Made by a program: the position numbers and the translations under genes
Assembly (NCBI RefSeq): GCF_030463565.1
Contig: NC_134644.1
Span: forward strand, 128,523,388-128,587,387
DNA length: 64,000 nucleotides
DNA from: Pelecanus crispus
Taxonomy: Eukaryota; Chordata; Aves; Pelecaniformes; Pelecanidae
Direction of reading: 5' to 3'
Shown here: positions 25,948-39,073 of the stretch, one piece after another
Numbering within the stretch: the first letter of the stretch is position 1
Layout: the number at the start of each line of letters is the position of its first letter
The notes under the pieces: generated by a model
Told to the model about the DNA's origin: nothing
Databases searched by the model: none
What the model saw: the letters and a program-made list of their open reading frames with translations, nothing else

Positions 25948-25994
25948 GAGGTCCTTTCCAACCTGAATTCCTGTATGATCCTGTGATCCTATGT
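25948..25994 (+). mobile_element. Short CR1 3' end in the opposite orientation
   Basis: A plus-strand CR1 tail: 'GAGGTCCTTTCCAACCTGAA' followed by degenerate TATGATCCTGTGATCCTATG repeats. It lies head to head with the larger minus-strand CR1, so two insertions are required. Confidence 0.75.
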
Positions 25995-26107
25995 TTCACA
26001 AGTCCAGAGCTATTGCTGTAGCCGCTAGGCCATCCTTTCCTTTACCCTTCAGCTGTGGTTAGTTGGCTACACCAACAGTAAGACAGCTGACGCTGGCAGC
26101 AGTGCTT

Positions 26108-26129
26108 CTCAGCTGGTAGTACAGCTGAG
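26108..26129. repeat. Inverted repeat with paired CAGCTG E-boxes
   Basis: CTCAGCTG and CAGCTGAG are perfect 8-bp arms around six bases (GTAGTA). On the minus strand the repeat lies about 35-55 bases after the AATAAA of the gene ending here, near the expected cleavage site. Confidence 0.6.
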
Positions 26130-26162
26130 CAAATAGTTCAGAATGAACTTGATGTATTGTCT

Positions 26163-26168
26163 TTTATT
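26163..26168 (-). terminator. Polyadenylation signal AATAAA
   Basis: AATAAA on the minus strand, 60 bases after the TAA stop of the last exon. It implies a very short 3' UTR, with cleavage expected near 26,140-26,150. Confidence 0.6.
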
Positions 26169-26226
26169 GACAGGCAAATAATAAAAGCAAGATATCTATA
26201 AGATGGTCATAATTTTTTCATATTCA

Positions 26227-26487
26227 TTATTTTACATATTTTAGAAACCTGTCTTTTGCAGATCTTTTCTCTATATATTGGTTATGAACCATTCTGTGAG
26301 CATCACTGGGCTGCTTGATTGCTACTTTGCAATTAGGTACCAGGACTTTCTGACCTAGCTGGGGCAAGTTCACAGCATTGCTGGCTTTCATAATCCAGCG
26401 TGGATTGGTTAGATGCGTTCTCTTATTCTTCAGGATGGCAAGATTGACATACAATTTCTGCAAGTTTTCATGCCAGTAGATATTAAC
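26227..26487 (-). CDS. Exon 7 (last coding exon) of the unrecognised minus-strand gene
   Basis: A pyrimidine-rich tract ending CACATCCAG (AG at 26489-26488) leads into an 86-codon open frame that ends in TAA at 26229-26227. The protein segment starts VNIYWHENLQKLYVNLAILK and ends SAKDRFLKYVK. It is strongly basic, with evenly mixed hydrophobic and charged residues and several Trp and Asn, and looks like real protein. The acceptor is in phase 0, which matches the phase-0 end of the exon at 29,655. A canonical AATAAA lies 60 bases after the stop. No known domain was recognised. This is the best-supported exon in the window. Confidence 0.65.
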   Translation of the reverse strand, partial: VNIYWHENLQKLYVNLAILKNKRTHLTNPRWIMKASNAVNLPQLGQKVLVPNCKVAIKQPSDAHRMVHNQYIEKRSAKDRFLKYVK

Positions 26488-29400
26488 CTGGATGTGGTGA
26501 AGAAAGGCTGAAGAGAGGACTGAATGATCTTAAAATTTAAAATTGTACACACAGAAGAGGCTTGTTTCTCAGTTTCCTCTGTTTTACATTACTGCTCTGG
26601 AAGTCCTTTTCCTTTCCCCTCTCTGTATTTCTGCACATATCTTCTGTTGTGTTTAAAGGATAGAGCTGAACAGCTAGTGATAGAAATACTATATGGTTTT
26701 TATATGCATAGGTACTCTTCTGTCTCTGGAGACTAATAGATTTAAGGTCCTAGACTAATTGTTATATACACAACTGATGGAAAATTGGGACAGAATTGAC
26801 CGTGATTATGAACTTATGCAGAGCATTTCCTTCAGTTTTCACTCTTCCAGAATAAGGGTGGGATTCTGTGTTCCTTGCTCAAGCAAAGTGCTGCTGTGCA
26901 GCTGAGTCAAGGTAATGGGCTGTTGCCTGAATGAAGACTGCAGCATTTAGAAATATAGGTCCAAGCAGATTTTCTACTCTTTATTAACTTTCTTCCTTGC
27001 TGTGGGATTTGAGCACATCCCAATCTTTAATACGTTTCTCTTGGTAAGATACTTTGGGATGGAGGAAAATGTTATCATCCCAAATCTGCCTATAGGGAAT
27101 TGAAAAGGGGAGGTGTGAAAAACTTTAAAACATCCAGATTTCCAGCGGTACAGATGGGACCTTACTCAGGTGCCTCACTCTCATAGCTGGTAGCTAGGCA
27201 TTTTTGAAAATGCCCCTAGAGATGTCTCTCTGAAAATCAACAACGTGGCAGAGCAGGGACTTGAACCCACCCTGCTGTCCCGGATGCTTAGCTAGTGCTG
27301 CAAATGCTGGTTTATCCTTCCTGTCCTAACGCTGCACTTAGTCCTGTCACTGCTGCCTTTGATTTAGAAGGGCCGCTCTGAATAGAAAGGCTGTACTCAG
27401 GGTGAGTAATGGTGGTGAAATTAGTCTGTCTTTTTAGTAGCTGATTTTTAAGCCTGAAAAATCTGGCATCTTCACAAATTGTGAATCAGTGCATCCAGCT
27501 ACAGATGTTATCCTCTGCAAATTGAGGAGCCCATACCCAGCCGTACTGCTGTTGAACTACAGAAATGCTATCTGAACGTGATTCCTATTTCTATCGTATC
27601 CAGAAGATAGTTGCTTTCTCTTCTGGAAGGAAAAGATCAGAGAAGGTAAAAAGCAAACTAGAGTAACACAAAGGAAGGAGGGAAAAATGTGTTGAAAAGA
27701 CCTCTGTCTCTCCCTGGCTTCCTGCTCTCTCCCCCTGCCCCCCGCCTCCTCTTCCTTCTGTCTCTAAGGGTTAAATATGCAGAGGGAAAAAATTGCTAGA
27801 CTTTATGTCTGTGCTTGGTGGGAACTATTAAATTACAGCTGGATGTTTTTAATTATGCCACACATAAATGCCTGAACACAACAGCGTTTTAATCCAAATG
27901 TGAGCCTCATTTATGTGTGTTCTGTGTTTGCTCTGAAATGCACTGGCTGGCACTTGTTTGTGGTGGCCCCTTTGTGGCATTGTAACAGTGTGGGGTTTTT
28001 TTTTCCCCCTTTTTTTTTTTTCCCCAAGTGCGAGGATGGGAGCTAGTGCTGGCGAGGGGGAAAGGAAATGGGTAATAAAACAGAGAGCTAAGCGGCTCAC
28101 TGGAGCCAGCAATGCTGGGATCTGGTTAATTGCTCCGAAATGAAAAAGATTCGGGGGTTTTCATGAAATCCCATAGGTGCATTTGCCAAGCCTCAAATAT
28201 TAGATTGAATTACAGTTTCTAATTCCTCCCCCCCTTTACCCACAGCCATGTGTCTTATTTCTTCCTGAGGCTTGTCCACTTTTCAGAGCAATGAATGTAA
28301 GAGGGAAGCTGAGTAAGGACTGCCTGCCTGCTTGTTTTACACCTTCCCCACCTACGTCTTTTCCTAATCCTACCTTTTATTAAAAAACAAGAAATCTGTC
28401 TCTCTCTCTCCTCCAGTGTATCCCGATCTGTTTGTGGATTTGAGGTTGAAATGTTGCCTATATATTCTGCCTCGCAAGGGGCTGCGGGGAGGGCGTACCG
28501 AGGAAGACTGTCTCTGTCCCTTGTTCTCTACACCCACGCACTAGCTAAGCATAATATAATCCTTTTCTGCATAGCCACCAAGACTTGTTTTTTTAAAGGG
28601 GCTTTGACCTGTCCCTCTCATTTTCAGGAATAATTTTACATTGGCAGTTAGTTGTGCCAGCATTTTTACTATCCCACAAAGGGATTTCAGCACCTGATTT
28701 GTGGGTGTAAGGGGACTTCACTGGGAAATTACATCAGTGGCGTGGCTCAGAGGAGTAGCTGTCTCTGAGATCAAATCCTTAAATGGTAGGATTGGCACCC
28801 ACAAAACTGAAGCTGGAGCTCAGACTCTCCTGTGTATAAATTATATCCACAAATCAAGTTGCAAGCCCCTTTTCTGACAGTTATTGTGTTTTGTTAACCA
28901 GTGAACAATGTATATTTTCTCAGTCTGGACGTTTCAAGATTACAAAAAGTGCACCTTGGTTATTAGGCTGGTATCTGATCCAAGTGTTTTTTCTCTTCTT
29001 GTGAGGAACTGGAAATCTTTCCTCTTTCTTCCACCCTGGAGCTGGGAAGGCCCTGTGAGTCACCTAGGTCTGTTCTGGCCTTGGAGCAGACCTTTCTGCT
29101 GGAAATTTCTCTGGCATATTTTTCTGAGCTGATCGTTCTAGTGCTGTCAGCATCCCCTCAAGACAGATTATTCTGATGCACTTCTTCAGGGACTTTTTTT
29201 TTTTTTTTTTTGTCTTTTGCTTTTGTTTCAACCTTCTGTTTGTGTTTTGGGTAAAGGTGTTCCTGCATACCAGCCTCAATTAGCTGGCTCAGTCCCCCCG
29301 TGCTCCTGGAAGTTGTTGTGTCCTACATTTCTGTGTTATTTCTCACCTTCCTCATACCATTTATCGGTGGAAGCTCCCCTGGAAATAAGGGTGTGAACTG

Positions 29401-29654
29401 TTCCTTCAAAATTTGCATGCACATTAGCAATTAAATGTAAGTTTCCGCTTTCAGTCTGTTGTGATTATTTTAAATAATTAAAAATTAAGAGCCCCATTTC
29501 CCACTCGAAGGCAAGAAGGATTTGAGCCACCGTTTAGCTGGCAACGTCTACGCAGCTCCTCATGCAGCCTCTGCCGTTAGGCGCTAGTCTGGGCTGCCTA
29601 GGTTAAGAGAGCAGAGCAACTAAGGGCATGCTCTAGTAAAGCATGCTTTGATAC
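26488..29654 (-). other. Intron 6 of the minus-strand gene
   Basis: About 3.2 kb. It contains a decayed amniote repeat at 27.15-27.31 kb and a block at 27.77-28.24 kb dense in AT-rich homeodomain-like strings (TAATTA, TTAATTG, ATTAAATTA), which could be a regulatory element. Pyrimidine runs lie near 27.72 and 28.39 kb. No coding segment was seen. Confidence 0.5.
27150..27315 (-). repeat. Ancient MIR/L2-type amniote repeat fragment
   Basis: The string GGCAGAGCAGGGACTTGAAC with following CCACCC matches the antisense form of old tRNA-derived MIR-like repeats. The preceding 'TTTTTGAAAATGCCCCTA' also fits a dispersed amniote repeat. It is highly diverged; boundaries are approximate. Confidence 0.5.
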
Positions 29655-29734
29655 TTCTGCTGTTTCCTTGTACGTGATCTCATGATGCATTGCTGTGGGG
29701 AGATCTAACTGTTCTGCCAACTTGTTTTCAAGAA
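29655..29734 (-). CDS. Exon 6 of the unrecognised minus-strand gene
   Basis: The acceptor is TTCTCTTTGAAAACAG (AG at 29736-29735) and the donor is GAA|GTATCA (GT at 29654-29653). The 80 bases begin with two bases completing a codon started by the G that ends exon 5. They then encode 26 residues from LENKLAEQLDLP to TYKETAE and end in phase 0, exactly what exon 7 needs. The frame stays open past the donor, so the exon end is chosen by phase and a moderate donor. Phase agreement on both sides is the main support. The segment is acidic and amphipathic, possibly helical. Confidence 0.5.
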
Positions 29735-32700
29735 CTGTTTTCAAAGAGAATGGTTTTAAATTGCTCACTTGGGGGGTCATTTATTGTCTATTTTTTTTAG
29801 TGCTGGGTCCTCAGGCATTTGAGGGTGAAATCTCTATTGTTCACCCCACCTCCAAAATGATCAGAAATCACGGATTTTTATTTAGCCACCCACTGTCTTT
29901 TGACCTGAATACTTCAATTTTTATTTCCCACCCAGTCCCTTCCTAATGTTACCCACAGTCTTCCCATCTCGCTCTCACCCTGTAGGGTAAGGAAATGTGG
30001 TTTCATCCATGAATGACATTAATGCCATTGTGTGAATCATTAGTGGATCCAGCATCACAAGCCCTAGGGGATCAAATACTTGCAAACCACTAGAGAGAGA
30101 TTCTAATATCAAATATGTGGCAGGAATCATCCTAGCTCGAAGAAAACAAAACAACCCTATTTAATACCCAGAGAAGGTCATGGTGCTTAGAGAGAGCAGA
30201 AGAGCTTGTGTAATGGCCTCGAGGGGCCCGGCGGCGACTGTCCTGCTTCTCCCTCCTGTCCGCAGCCCCTCTCACCTCCCCTCCTCCCCAAGTGGCTCCC
30301 TTTCCAACCGACTAACCAGTTCCTTCCCACTTGTGGCATATAATGGCAGCATTTGAAGCCCTTATGAGGCTGTTGCCTTGTTCTTCCTCAAAACAAACAA
30401 ACAAACGGTCAAGATGAAGCATGACTAACTCAGAAAAAAATTAATGAGACAGAAACTGAGCTTTTGTGGTGGGCTAGGAGAGGAAGAGCTGAACACCTGC
30501 TGCTCTGCTGCGGTGCCATCCCCATTGCCCCGGAGGCTGCTGTTAATTCTGCCTTTGCTGACCTTTGTGCAAGTGTTTCTGCTTTGCCTTAGCCCTGGGT
30601 AAAAGATAGCACAAGGTTGTCTCATAGCCCAAGGAAAGAGCGTAAGAGGTAACTTTGTGATTGCTTGCTGGCACTTCTGATGATCCCAGCACTTGAGTGG
30701 GTGTTCAAAAATTGATTTTTGTTTTTTGGTCTAATGGCAGGTGCTCACATTTGAAAATTTTGACCAATTGCTGGGATGTAAACACAGAAGGCATATTTGG
30801 CTGTTGGCTCCTGCGGTATGCATTACCTGTGTAAGAACAGGAATACCGTGCAAAAGCAGAGAAAGCAGATGGGAGCACTCTGTTATGCATAACAGGACAC
30901 AGACTTCCCTTAATGACCTCATCCTGCTAACCTTGAAAAGAAAATTCAAAGGTACTGCAAAACTTTTTTCTGTGGGAACAATTATTCCCAAATATCAGGC
31001 ATCAAGATGACATTCACTGCAAAATTTAGGTGGTTAGTAAGTATGGACAGTCTATCCAAGTAATTAACTGGCGTAGCTAGATCCTGCTGTGGTGCAAGTG
31101 GCAAACCTAGAGATGTGTAAAATATCTTAAAATAGCTGTTGAAATATTTGTGTAAAATTACGGTTTTTTTTCAAGAGCCTACATTTAATTTCTCTTCTCT
31201 TGTGCACTATGAATTTAAGTATTGGAATATGGGAATCTCCAGTCCCGGGGAGTGAGGGGGGGGCACGCAGAACTGAAGGGAGGGTTTCTTAATTTTATCA
31301 AGTATACAGAGCAAGCTTGAAAGAATTTGAAATCAGCTAGCTTGGTTTTTACTGTATTCAGGTCTGAAACTCTTTATGAAGTAAACCTGGTCATTTGTAT
31401 TGGAATTCTTACACTCCATCTCCAGAGCTGGCAGAGATGACAGAGCAATGGGGAGTCGAAAAGTTAAAGTCAGTATTCTGAGGAATATCAGGTAACACTC
31501 TGAATATTCAAACTCTTCAATGCTGACATCTGTAAACAAAGATTCAGTAAGTTTACTTTTTGAAGCTCATTACCGTACTGAACTTGTTAGTTCTCTGGTA
31601 ACTATGAAGGTTTTGCCAGCAATGATGTCAGACTCAGAATTAAAAGTATGTGTGGAACAGATAAGATAAAAGGTGCCTTTTTACTTCTTTGAACATTGAG
31701 AGATTTCTGGTTGTAGTTTCTTGAACTTGTTGAAGTTAATACATGATAACACAAACTATTTTAGGATGGGGAAAAATAATCCTTGAGGCACAACAACAAA
31801 AAAAAACAAAATAAAGAGAAAGCACCTCCTACCCAGACCCTAAGTATATGGAAGATTGATTTTCCGTGTGCATGATTAAATGTCTTAATTTATTAAGCAA
31901 AGACTTACTGAAAAAAGAAAAATTATAAAAATAATGTTTAATCCATGCATATGGCTACTACAGGGCCTTTCTGAATAATGGATCTTTTTCTGCACATCAG
32001 TGTTATTACAAAACTGGAAAAGCATCAAAGGACTCTTTTGCTTGCTCTGTGAGCCTTGGGAAGTTAAGTACTGAGATGTTTTCCCAAACTGTGAAACTTA
32101 GATAAAAATGGGGCTGAAAATGGCTGTGTAAGGTATATAGATAGGTACAAGCCCTCACTGGTGAAATTTTTGATCAGGATCAGCAATGTTGCATTATTTA
32201 TCAAGAACTTGGAAATGCCATGATGTTTTAAAAATTCAACTAGATACTGTCCCTAACTGGATACATCTTCAAAATACTGTATCTTTTGCTATTTCTACAG
32301 TAACTTATACGAACTATAGTGTAAGTAGTGAAAATATAAACAGTAACCGAGACATTTTTAAGTGATAACTTCTATTAACAAGGTACAACATAAACAGACC
32401 TCAAGGTCTATGAGCATTCCTTATCCAGCAGCAGCTTAGATGATAACTGAATAGTTTCATGGTTTCTAAAAAGCTGTTTAAATCAGTAGACTTAAAGCAA
32501 CTCCTGTCAAAGTCAGAGGGAATTTTACCAGTGGAACCAGAATTAAGACCAAAAGAGATCATTTTTTCAGCACCTTTGCAACTTTTGATCTGGCACCATT
32601 GGAAAAGTTTTCATTGACTTCAGTGCATAAAGGGATGTTAGCTATGTAACCCAAGATATCTCATGTGTGCCAAAGAATAAACGAAATTTAGAATGAGACC

Positions 32701-35700
32701 AGCTTTGCTGTAATGGTGATGATATAATACTCAAGAGCAAACAACTAATAACCTCTTCTTAGAACAAGAATCCATCATGAATGCGCTAAGACCAAAGGGA
32801 AAATTTGCCTCTGGCCTCTGGGATTCCCTGCTGGGCAATGAAAAGAGGAGCTATATCATGCAGAAAACCATGAGGAAAGAGGAAAAGCTCTCAGGAGTAA
32901 AAAGCCTCTTTCCTTTCCACCCCCTCCTCTCCTGGCATGGCTATCTTTACTGCTTGTGCACGATTCCATTGAGAAAAACCCGCTCATGATAGAACAAACT
33001 GAGAAAGTGCTAGTTCAGGCGGCCTCTTCTTTCCTTTCATGGATTAATGGCAACTGAAAATGAAAGGATTATTTAAGGCCACTTGGGCAATATTAAGTAC
33101 TGCCTATTGTGTGAATCTAGGATAACACGTAGCCTGGAAACTAAAGGCAGCAAACTGCATTAGGTTAGTGTAGGTGGACACCTAGGTTATGAAACAGGGA
33201 GTTTGCTGTCAGTAGTTTGAGAACTGCCTGTTTTGAAGATGGAAGTGAAATAAATGGTGGTTTGCAGTCAGCCTTTCTGAAATCCCATAGGAATAGCCAT
33301 GTTACCCAATCCTCCAGGAAATAGTGTCTTAGTGACCGTTTTCAGTGACCGCTTTTTTCTTGGATTTTGCTGAAGATACAAGAAGTCAAAGTTAAATCAA
33401 GTTCATTTTTCATTGTGTGTACTGATATGGGGCCAAACTGGGAATCATAAATTCTTCGAAAGTTGTAGCCTGTGTTTGTTAACCCATTTCAGAACAATGG
33501 GAAAGCTTTCTTCAACAGATCCTTTCTGCTGCGTTTTCCTGCATGTTCATTAAAGTCTGTGGGCCAAATACAAACAGTTTTCAGGCCTGGGGTGGGAAAT
33601 GAGAACTTAGGTGAGCGTACCCTGGGGTGTATCCCTGTCTGTGCTGGGACAGGAGCTGCCTTTCGAATATCTCATTTTGGCTTTTGCCTCTCTCTGTATC
33701 AGCTAAAGGTTCTAACTGCTCTGTATCTCCCGTTCTGGACTGGTAGAGGTGTGCCAGTGTCACTTCATCTTTGCTGTGAGAAAACTAAATTGGAGACATG
33801 AGCTTAATATTAACTTGCTGAAAAGAGGTACATGCTTATCCTGTTACCACATAGATGTGAGTTGCATAGATGGAGGCTTGCTGTCAGACCTCTCAATGTT
33901 CTTAGATTTATTATCTGGCAATCTGATTGCGCCCAAGGAGGTTTACATCTATGGGCCATCATGGCTGTAAGAAAGGGCAGGGGTATGAAAGTGCATATCT
34001 CTAATGAAAAGCAGTGTAGACCTCCCTGAACCACCATCAGGGGAGCTTGCTCGGGATCTGAAAGATTTAGTATAGCTCTCCAGGGGGTGGGGGGAAGGAC
34101 GCAGGGCTCATTTGCTTTGGTGCCATACAGTACTAACATGACTACTGCTTGTAGGGTCTGAGCTAGTGATGGTGCATGATGCTATGTCAGAATGAGGCTG
34201 GCAAAAATTTGCTTGGAACTAGATCTGGAAATCTCTTTGCATTAGACGGTGTGTTGTATGAACTGACATTTGTTTGGGTGAGTTGAGTGAAAGGATTTAA
34301 TATAAGTCTGAGAACTTGCAATTTTAACATACATGTGTTTTGGGAGGCCACTGGTCTTGTGGTACCCTGTAGAGGAAGAAGCTTCACTGATACTGTCTGG
34401 AAAATGACTGAAGGAAATTAAACACAGAAATAAGCAGCAGAAAACCACTGCATTTTGTTTGTACTTGAGAGAGTGTGTTGATAGATGGCCTCCATCCCAA
34501 AATGTGCTAATGAAATCTGCAGTCTGTGCACCGCTGTGCTTCAGGAACCTGGCTGCCAGTGATCCTATGTAAGAGCTTTCATTAGGGATGGGCATTACAC
34601 AATGCTGGTGTCATGTGGGACTTGTGACTCTTCTTGCACAGAGTAGTAATTCTCTACTTGTGTAGAAGATAAGAGCCAAATCACAGATTGTTCCCAAGTG
34701 TACTGGACACATTGCACTGTGTGTTCTCCAGTTACAACTCTGGGTTCTTGAGAGTTTAGAACCGAGCTTGCAAAAGGTACACAGAAATGATTTAAACAAA
34801 CAACGGGAAGTGGGAAGAACATACCTCTCTGCACAGAATACTTTGTCTGTGTCTTCCCACCCACTTTGTCTCTGATAAACCCTTACTGCTTCTTCCTTGT
34901 TTGTTTGTTACAGTTTGGGATGTCTCACTGCATTGATATTTCCTATTCTGGACATTTTCAGTCTTACTAAGAACAGAAAACATGGGTGGAATGAGAATTT
35001 CTATGATCTTCATGTGCAGATGTTGGTGGAGGGTTCCTGATGTTTAGATGTTAGTTAATAAAAAAGCCTCTGAACCCCAGGCTAAAGCTTTTCCAGTGGG
35101 TCCAGGCTCACTTTCCCCTTTTATCTGACCTTCATTCTTTTAGGCTAGGAGACATTCTTTCCTATGTGTTAAGGAGTGATTGGTTTCCTTCCCAGTCTGA
35201 TCTACAGCAGTCTCCTGAGTTATTTTGTCTAAGGTCCTTGTAAAAGAGAAGTGGGAATTTTTGTTCCCCCTCTCTCACACAGAAGTGAGGGTCTTGTTCT
35301 TGTTGTCTTTGCTTTGAGCAGTGGGGAGGAGAAATTCCTTCCTGACAGTTGAAAGGACAGACAATTCAGAAATATAAATATGTAAAGGCGGGGGAGAGGG
35401 TCTGTGTCATTCTTATATCACACCGGTGTAAATAAGCAGTGGGGTCAGAGTAATATACGTTGCATCGCTTAATGGGAAATCTACTTGTCCCCATGCCCAC
35501 CTTTTCTCACAGGAGTTCGGCTCAGTTATGTCCCAGATTCCTGTTGGACTGCTCTTCTCATGCCAGCGTATTCTTTGGAAGGAAACCCAGGCCAAAATGA
35601 AGCAGTGGGACATTTCAGCAGGTCTCACAAGCAGCAGGAGGCACAGAATGGGGACAAGTGCTGTGGAGAGCCCTACCCCAAGGTTTGGGTGCAGGGACTG

Positions 35701-36535
35701 CCAGACCCAAGGCTGTGGCATCTTTACAAACGGGTGTATTGGAAAAGGGATAGCCATTTAACTGGCTATGCTAAACATTACACAGCTAGTGCTAACTATA
35801 ATATACTCTGAAAACTCTAACATATTTTGGCTGGATTTATGGGTTGTAGGACAGGAGCCAAGTTAGCTCTTACTCAATCTTGATGTGTTTGGAGCGATCT
35901 CATCTTTATATGTCTGGAACTTTGTTTTTCTGACTTGGTTTCTTTGTATCTTCAATAATTTTTATCAAACTAACAATGACATTCTTTCTCTAACTTGGCT
36001 TAGGGTCAGAAAAGGGACTCTTAATCATACACGTTTTGCTTAATGAGCTTTTCTTTTAATTTTCCTATTCAATTAACAAAGATTCTCTAGTCTTTAAAAT
36101 TTGCAATTACCCTTTTCCTGCCTACTCAGGAAGTGCTTGGCTTCCATTTTTCAGAGTAATTCTAACTTTTCTATTAATTTGGTAGCTGTGATAGCACTTG
36201 CCATCTCTGACACATGCATGCACTCACCCACTCACATACAATGGTGTCTTTAAGGGGGGGCCATAATGTGTCCATAGAGCTAAACCTGATAGCAACATAT
36301 ACAACAGGGGCCACCTAACCTCCGGTGTAAGTCACAACTCTCAGTTTTTTGTAACTTTGGCCATTCCCTTGTAGAAACCCTCTGTCTGTGTCAAGTTGAC
36401 TTTTACACATGGAAGGTTTCAGTGAAGTTGGTTTAACCCTTATCAAGAAGGGGGCAAAGGGTAATAATAAGTAATTTTGCCCTATGACAGTATTATTTTC
36501 TTTCTCTTTGTTTCTTTCTCTGTCTCTGTTTTTCT

Positions 36536-36556
36536 GTCTCTCTCTCTCTCTCTCTG
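36536..36556. repeat. (TC)n microsatellite
   Basis: About ten TC units within a longer pyrimidine-rich stretch (36.49-36.58 kb). Confidence 0.85.
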
Positions 36557-39050
36557 TTTCTTTTCCTGAGAGATCTTACATTTTCCTGTCCTGTAAAAAT
36601 CTACACAAATCTAACTGACTTATGAGCAAACTATCTTTGTACCTGCTCCTTGGATCACATCAGATGTCTGCTGCTTAAGTTCCTGAATGTTCATTGTACA
36701 GATCACGCAGCTGGCTATGGTTCAGTTAAAGTTTACAAAGTTAGCTATAGTAAAGGCGCTGTTTTAAAATACTGTTAGAGCTGTGATACATCTTTGGATC
36801 TACCACAGACTTTGTATCTGATAGATATCAAAGTGACCCTATGGAATATAGGGAAAATTATATATAATTTCTATAAATTTAAACCTCACTAAAACATTGC
36901 TTCTAGGAGATATGTGAATATTACTGCCACACTTAATGATGATTTTGTTTTTAATTTTAGTTATTAGTAACTTCTTCACTAAAAGCAATGACTGTGCCCT
37001 ATGATAGAATTATACACCCTCCCCTCCATATTTTTACTGGCCATTTTGCTACCTGTTAGCTGCGATAAATTTAATAAGAATTTTTTAGAGATACATGAGA
37101 TTTTTATACTTTCAGTTAAGAATTAAAGGAATAATTAAGGTTTAGATGCTCTGAAGATGTGTATCCTCACTGAAATGATACCTTTTTTGTATTTTATTAC
37201 TCATTATATATTATAAATAATTATAAGTAATTTGATTCAGGATGAGCGCTCATTTCTGGGTTTTGTTTTCTGGAGCATATTTTATGCTAAGCAATGTTAC
37301 ATGCTCTCTATTGTAACAGCTTATAACTGTAAGTGGTTTTTTTGGTGAATACATGCGCCTGCAGCTGTATCTGTAGAGAATACATGTCTATCCAACAAAA
37401 GCCAAACCAAACCAAAGTGTGTGATGTAAATATGTATGTACATAGCACATGCATATGATGTAGTTGTGATTTATTATAGCATCTAGCTGTATGTTTGTAC
37501 CCAGGCAAGGAGGCGAAAGATCCCGGCAATTCCAGGGCCTGATTCACTATTGCACTGTGATTGCTTTGCGGTGCTTTCGTCATGCAAAGTAATTGTAAAC
37601 CTGGCTTTACTGGGCAGTTAAAGTGGGTTTACAGCTGTCTTGTGTCAGCAAGCTGAGCGAAGCAGCCAGTGAATCCAACACAGGACTCCTACTATTTTGG
37701 TGTGGTGGAAGCTGCTCACCAGGCAGCCTTTCCACTAAGCTATCTCACCGAGAGCGGAGCAGGGTGATAGTTGGAGCAATTTCTATTTCCACAGTACAAT
37801 ACAATGAGATCATTTGAGACTTTCAGTGAACCTCAGCATGTCCAAATTTGATTGTAGGAGCAGTCCTGCTTGCTTACAAGTCTAATCCTACTCAGTGGGA
37901 GCGAGTACCACCACCCTGTCTGCCTCCACTCTGCACAGAGCAGCACGGGCTGTGGTGGGTTTCTGTGCTTCACTGCTGGGGTGGCTGCTTTGCCATGATA
38001 CCTACTGAAGTATCTGCATCCTATTTGCAGTACAGAATGGGGCTGTGGACTCTCTAAAAGGGAGAGAGAACAAACCAGGTAGGAATACCCGTGCTGCATT
38101 GCTTTTCAGCAGCTATTTCTGAAGAACAGTGTTTTTTCTTCCGAAGGGTAGCGCTGGAGGGCAATTGGTGCTTTTGTGCCTGATAACTCTTCCTTTGTCC
38201 TGCTCAGCTGTTCCTCCACCAATGCTGCCCAATAAAGGCTGAGCTGTACTAAAAACTCACCCTGGGGTGTCCAAGCTCTCCACGGCGGTGACTTGCTGAA
38301 AAAAGTTTCAAAAAAAAAACCCCAAAAAACCCCAACCAAACCCCAGAAATGGAATAAAATAGGAAAAACTTTGCATAAAATATAATAAATAAGCACAAAA
38401 CAAAAATACCCCCACAAGACGCTCTGCACACAATAGCTGGAAAGCAGGAGTGCAGCGGTGTTTTCCTCTGTCAGTGGGTCAGTGTGTTCTGTAAGCACTT
38501 CCATCCTGCCGAGTCCCTGGTTGGTCTCCACCTGCTAGCCGGCTCACCCGAGAGGCAGCGCTGACCTGGCCGCTCCCTCATTTTGCTGGCGCCAGCGGCT
38601 TGATGGGCCTTGCACTTTGATTATTTGTGTTAACAGTTAATTTAGCACCATGGACACGTGTGCCAAAGCTGCCTCCACTTCCTGCAGCCTTCCAACAAAT
38701 GGGACTTTTATGAGATGCCTTTCACAGCTCCCCCGCCTCCTCCAGCTCAACTCCTTTGCCTCTCTTCCCCCCCCCACCCCTCCCCTGTTTTCCCTCCCCA
38801 CCCCGCCGTCTCAATCTCAGCTGTAATCTTTTCTACATCTTGCAGGAAAAGAGCTATTTCTGGCAGCTCTGTCTCTAACACTAGCCCCACTCAAACTGAT
38901 TTAATGGAGATTTATAGATGCGAGGCTATGCAGCTCTGAGGCGCTTTCCTGAAAAGTTTTTCTGTGCCTGTGTTACGTATGGAATTTATTTATTTAATGT
39001 TTGGTGTTGCAGCTACACTGTCAACTGTTAGCGTGACATATTCCACATAC

Positions 39051-39073
39051 TTTTTTTTTTTTTTTTTTTTTTT
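39051..39073. repeat. Poly-T tract (23 bases)
   Basis: An uninterrupted T run. No retrocopy or target-site duplication was recognised beside it. Confidence 0.85.

Noticed and set aside
37488..37505. Partial match to microRNA miR-9 (ATCTAGCTGTATG)
   Set aside because: The seed TCTTTGG is missing and no complementary arm forms a hairpin.
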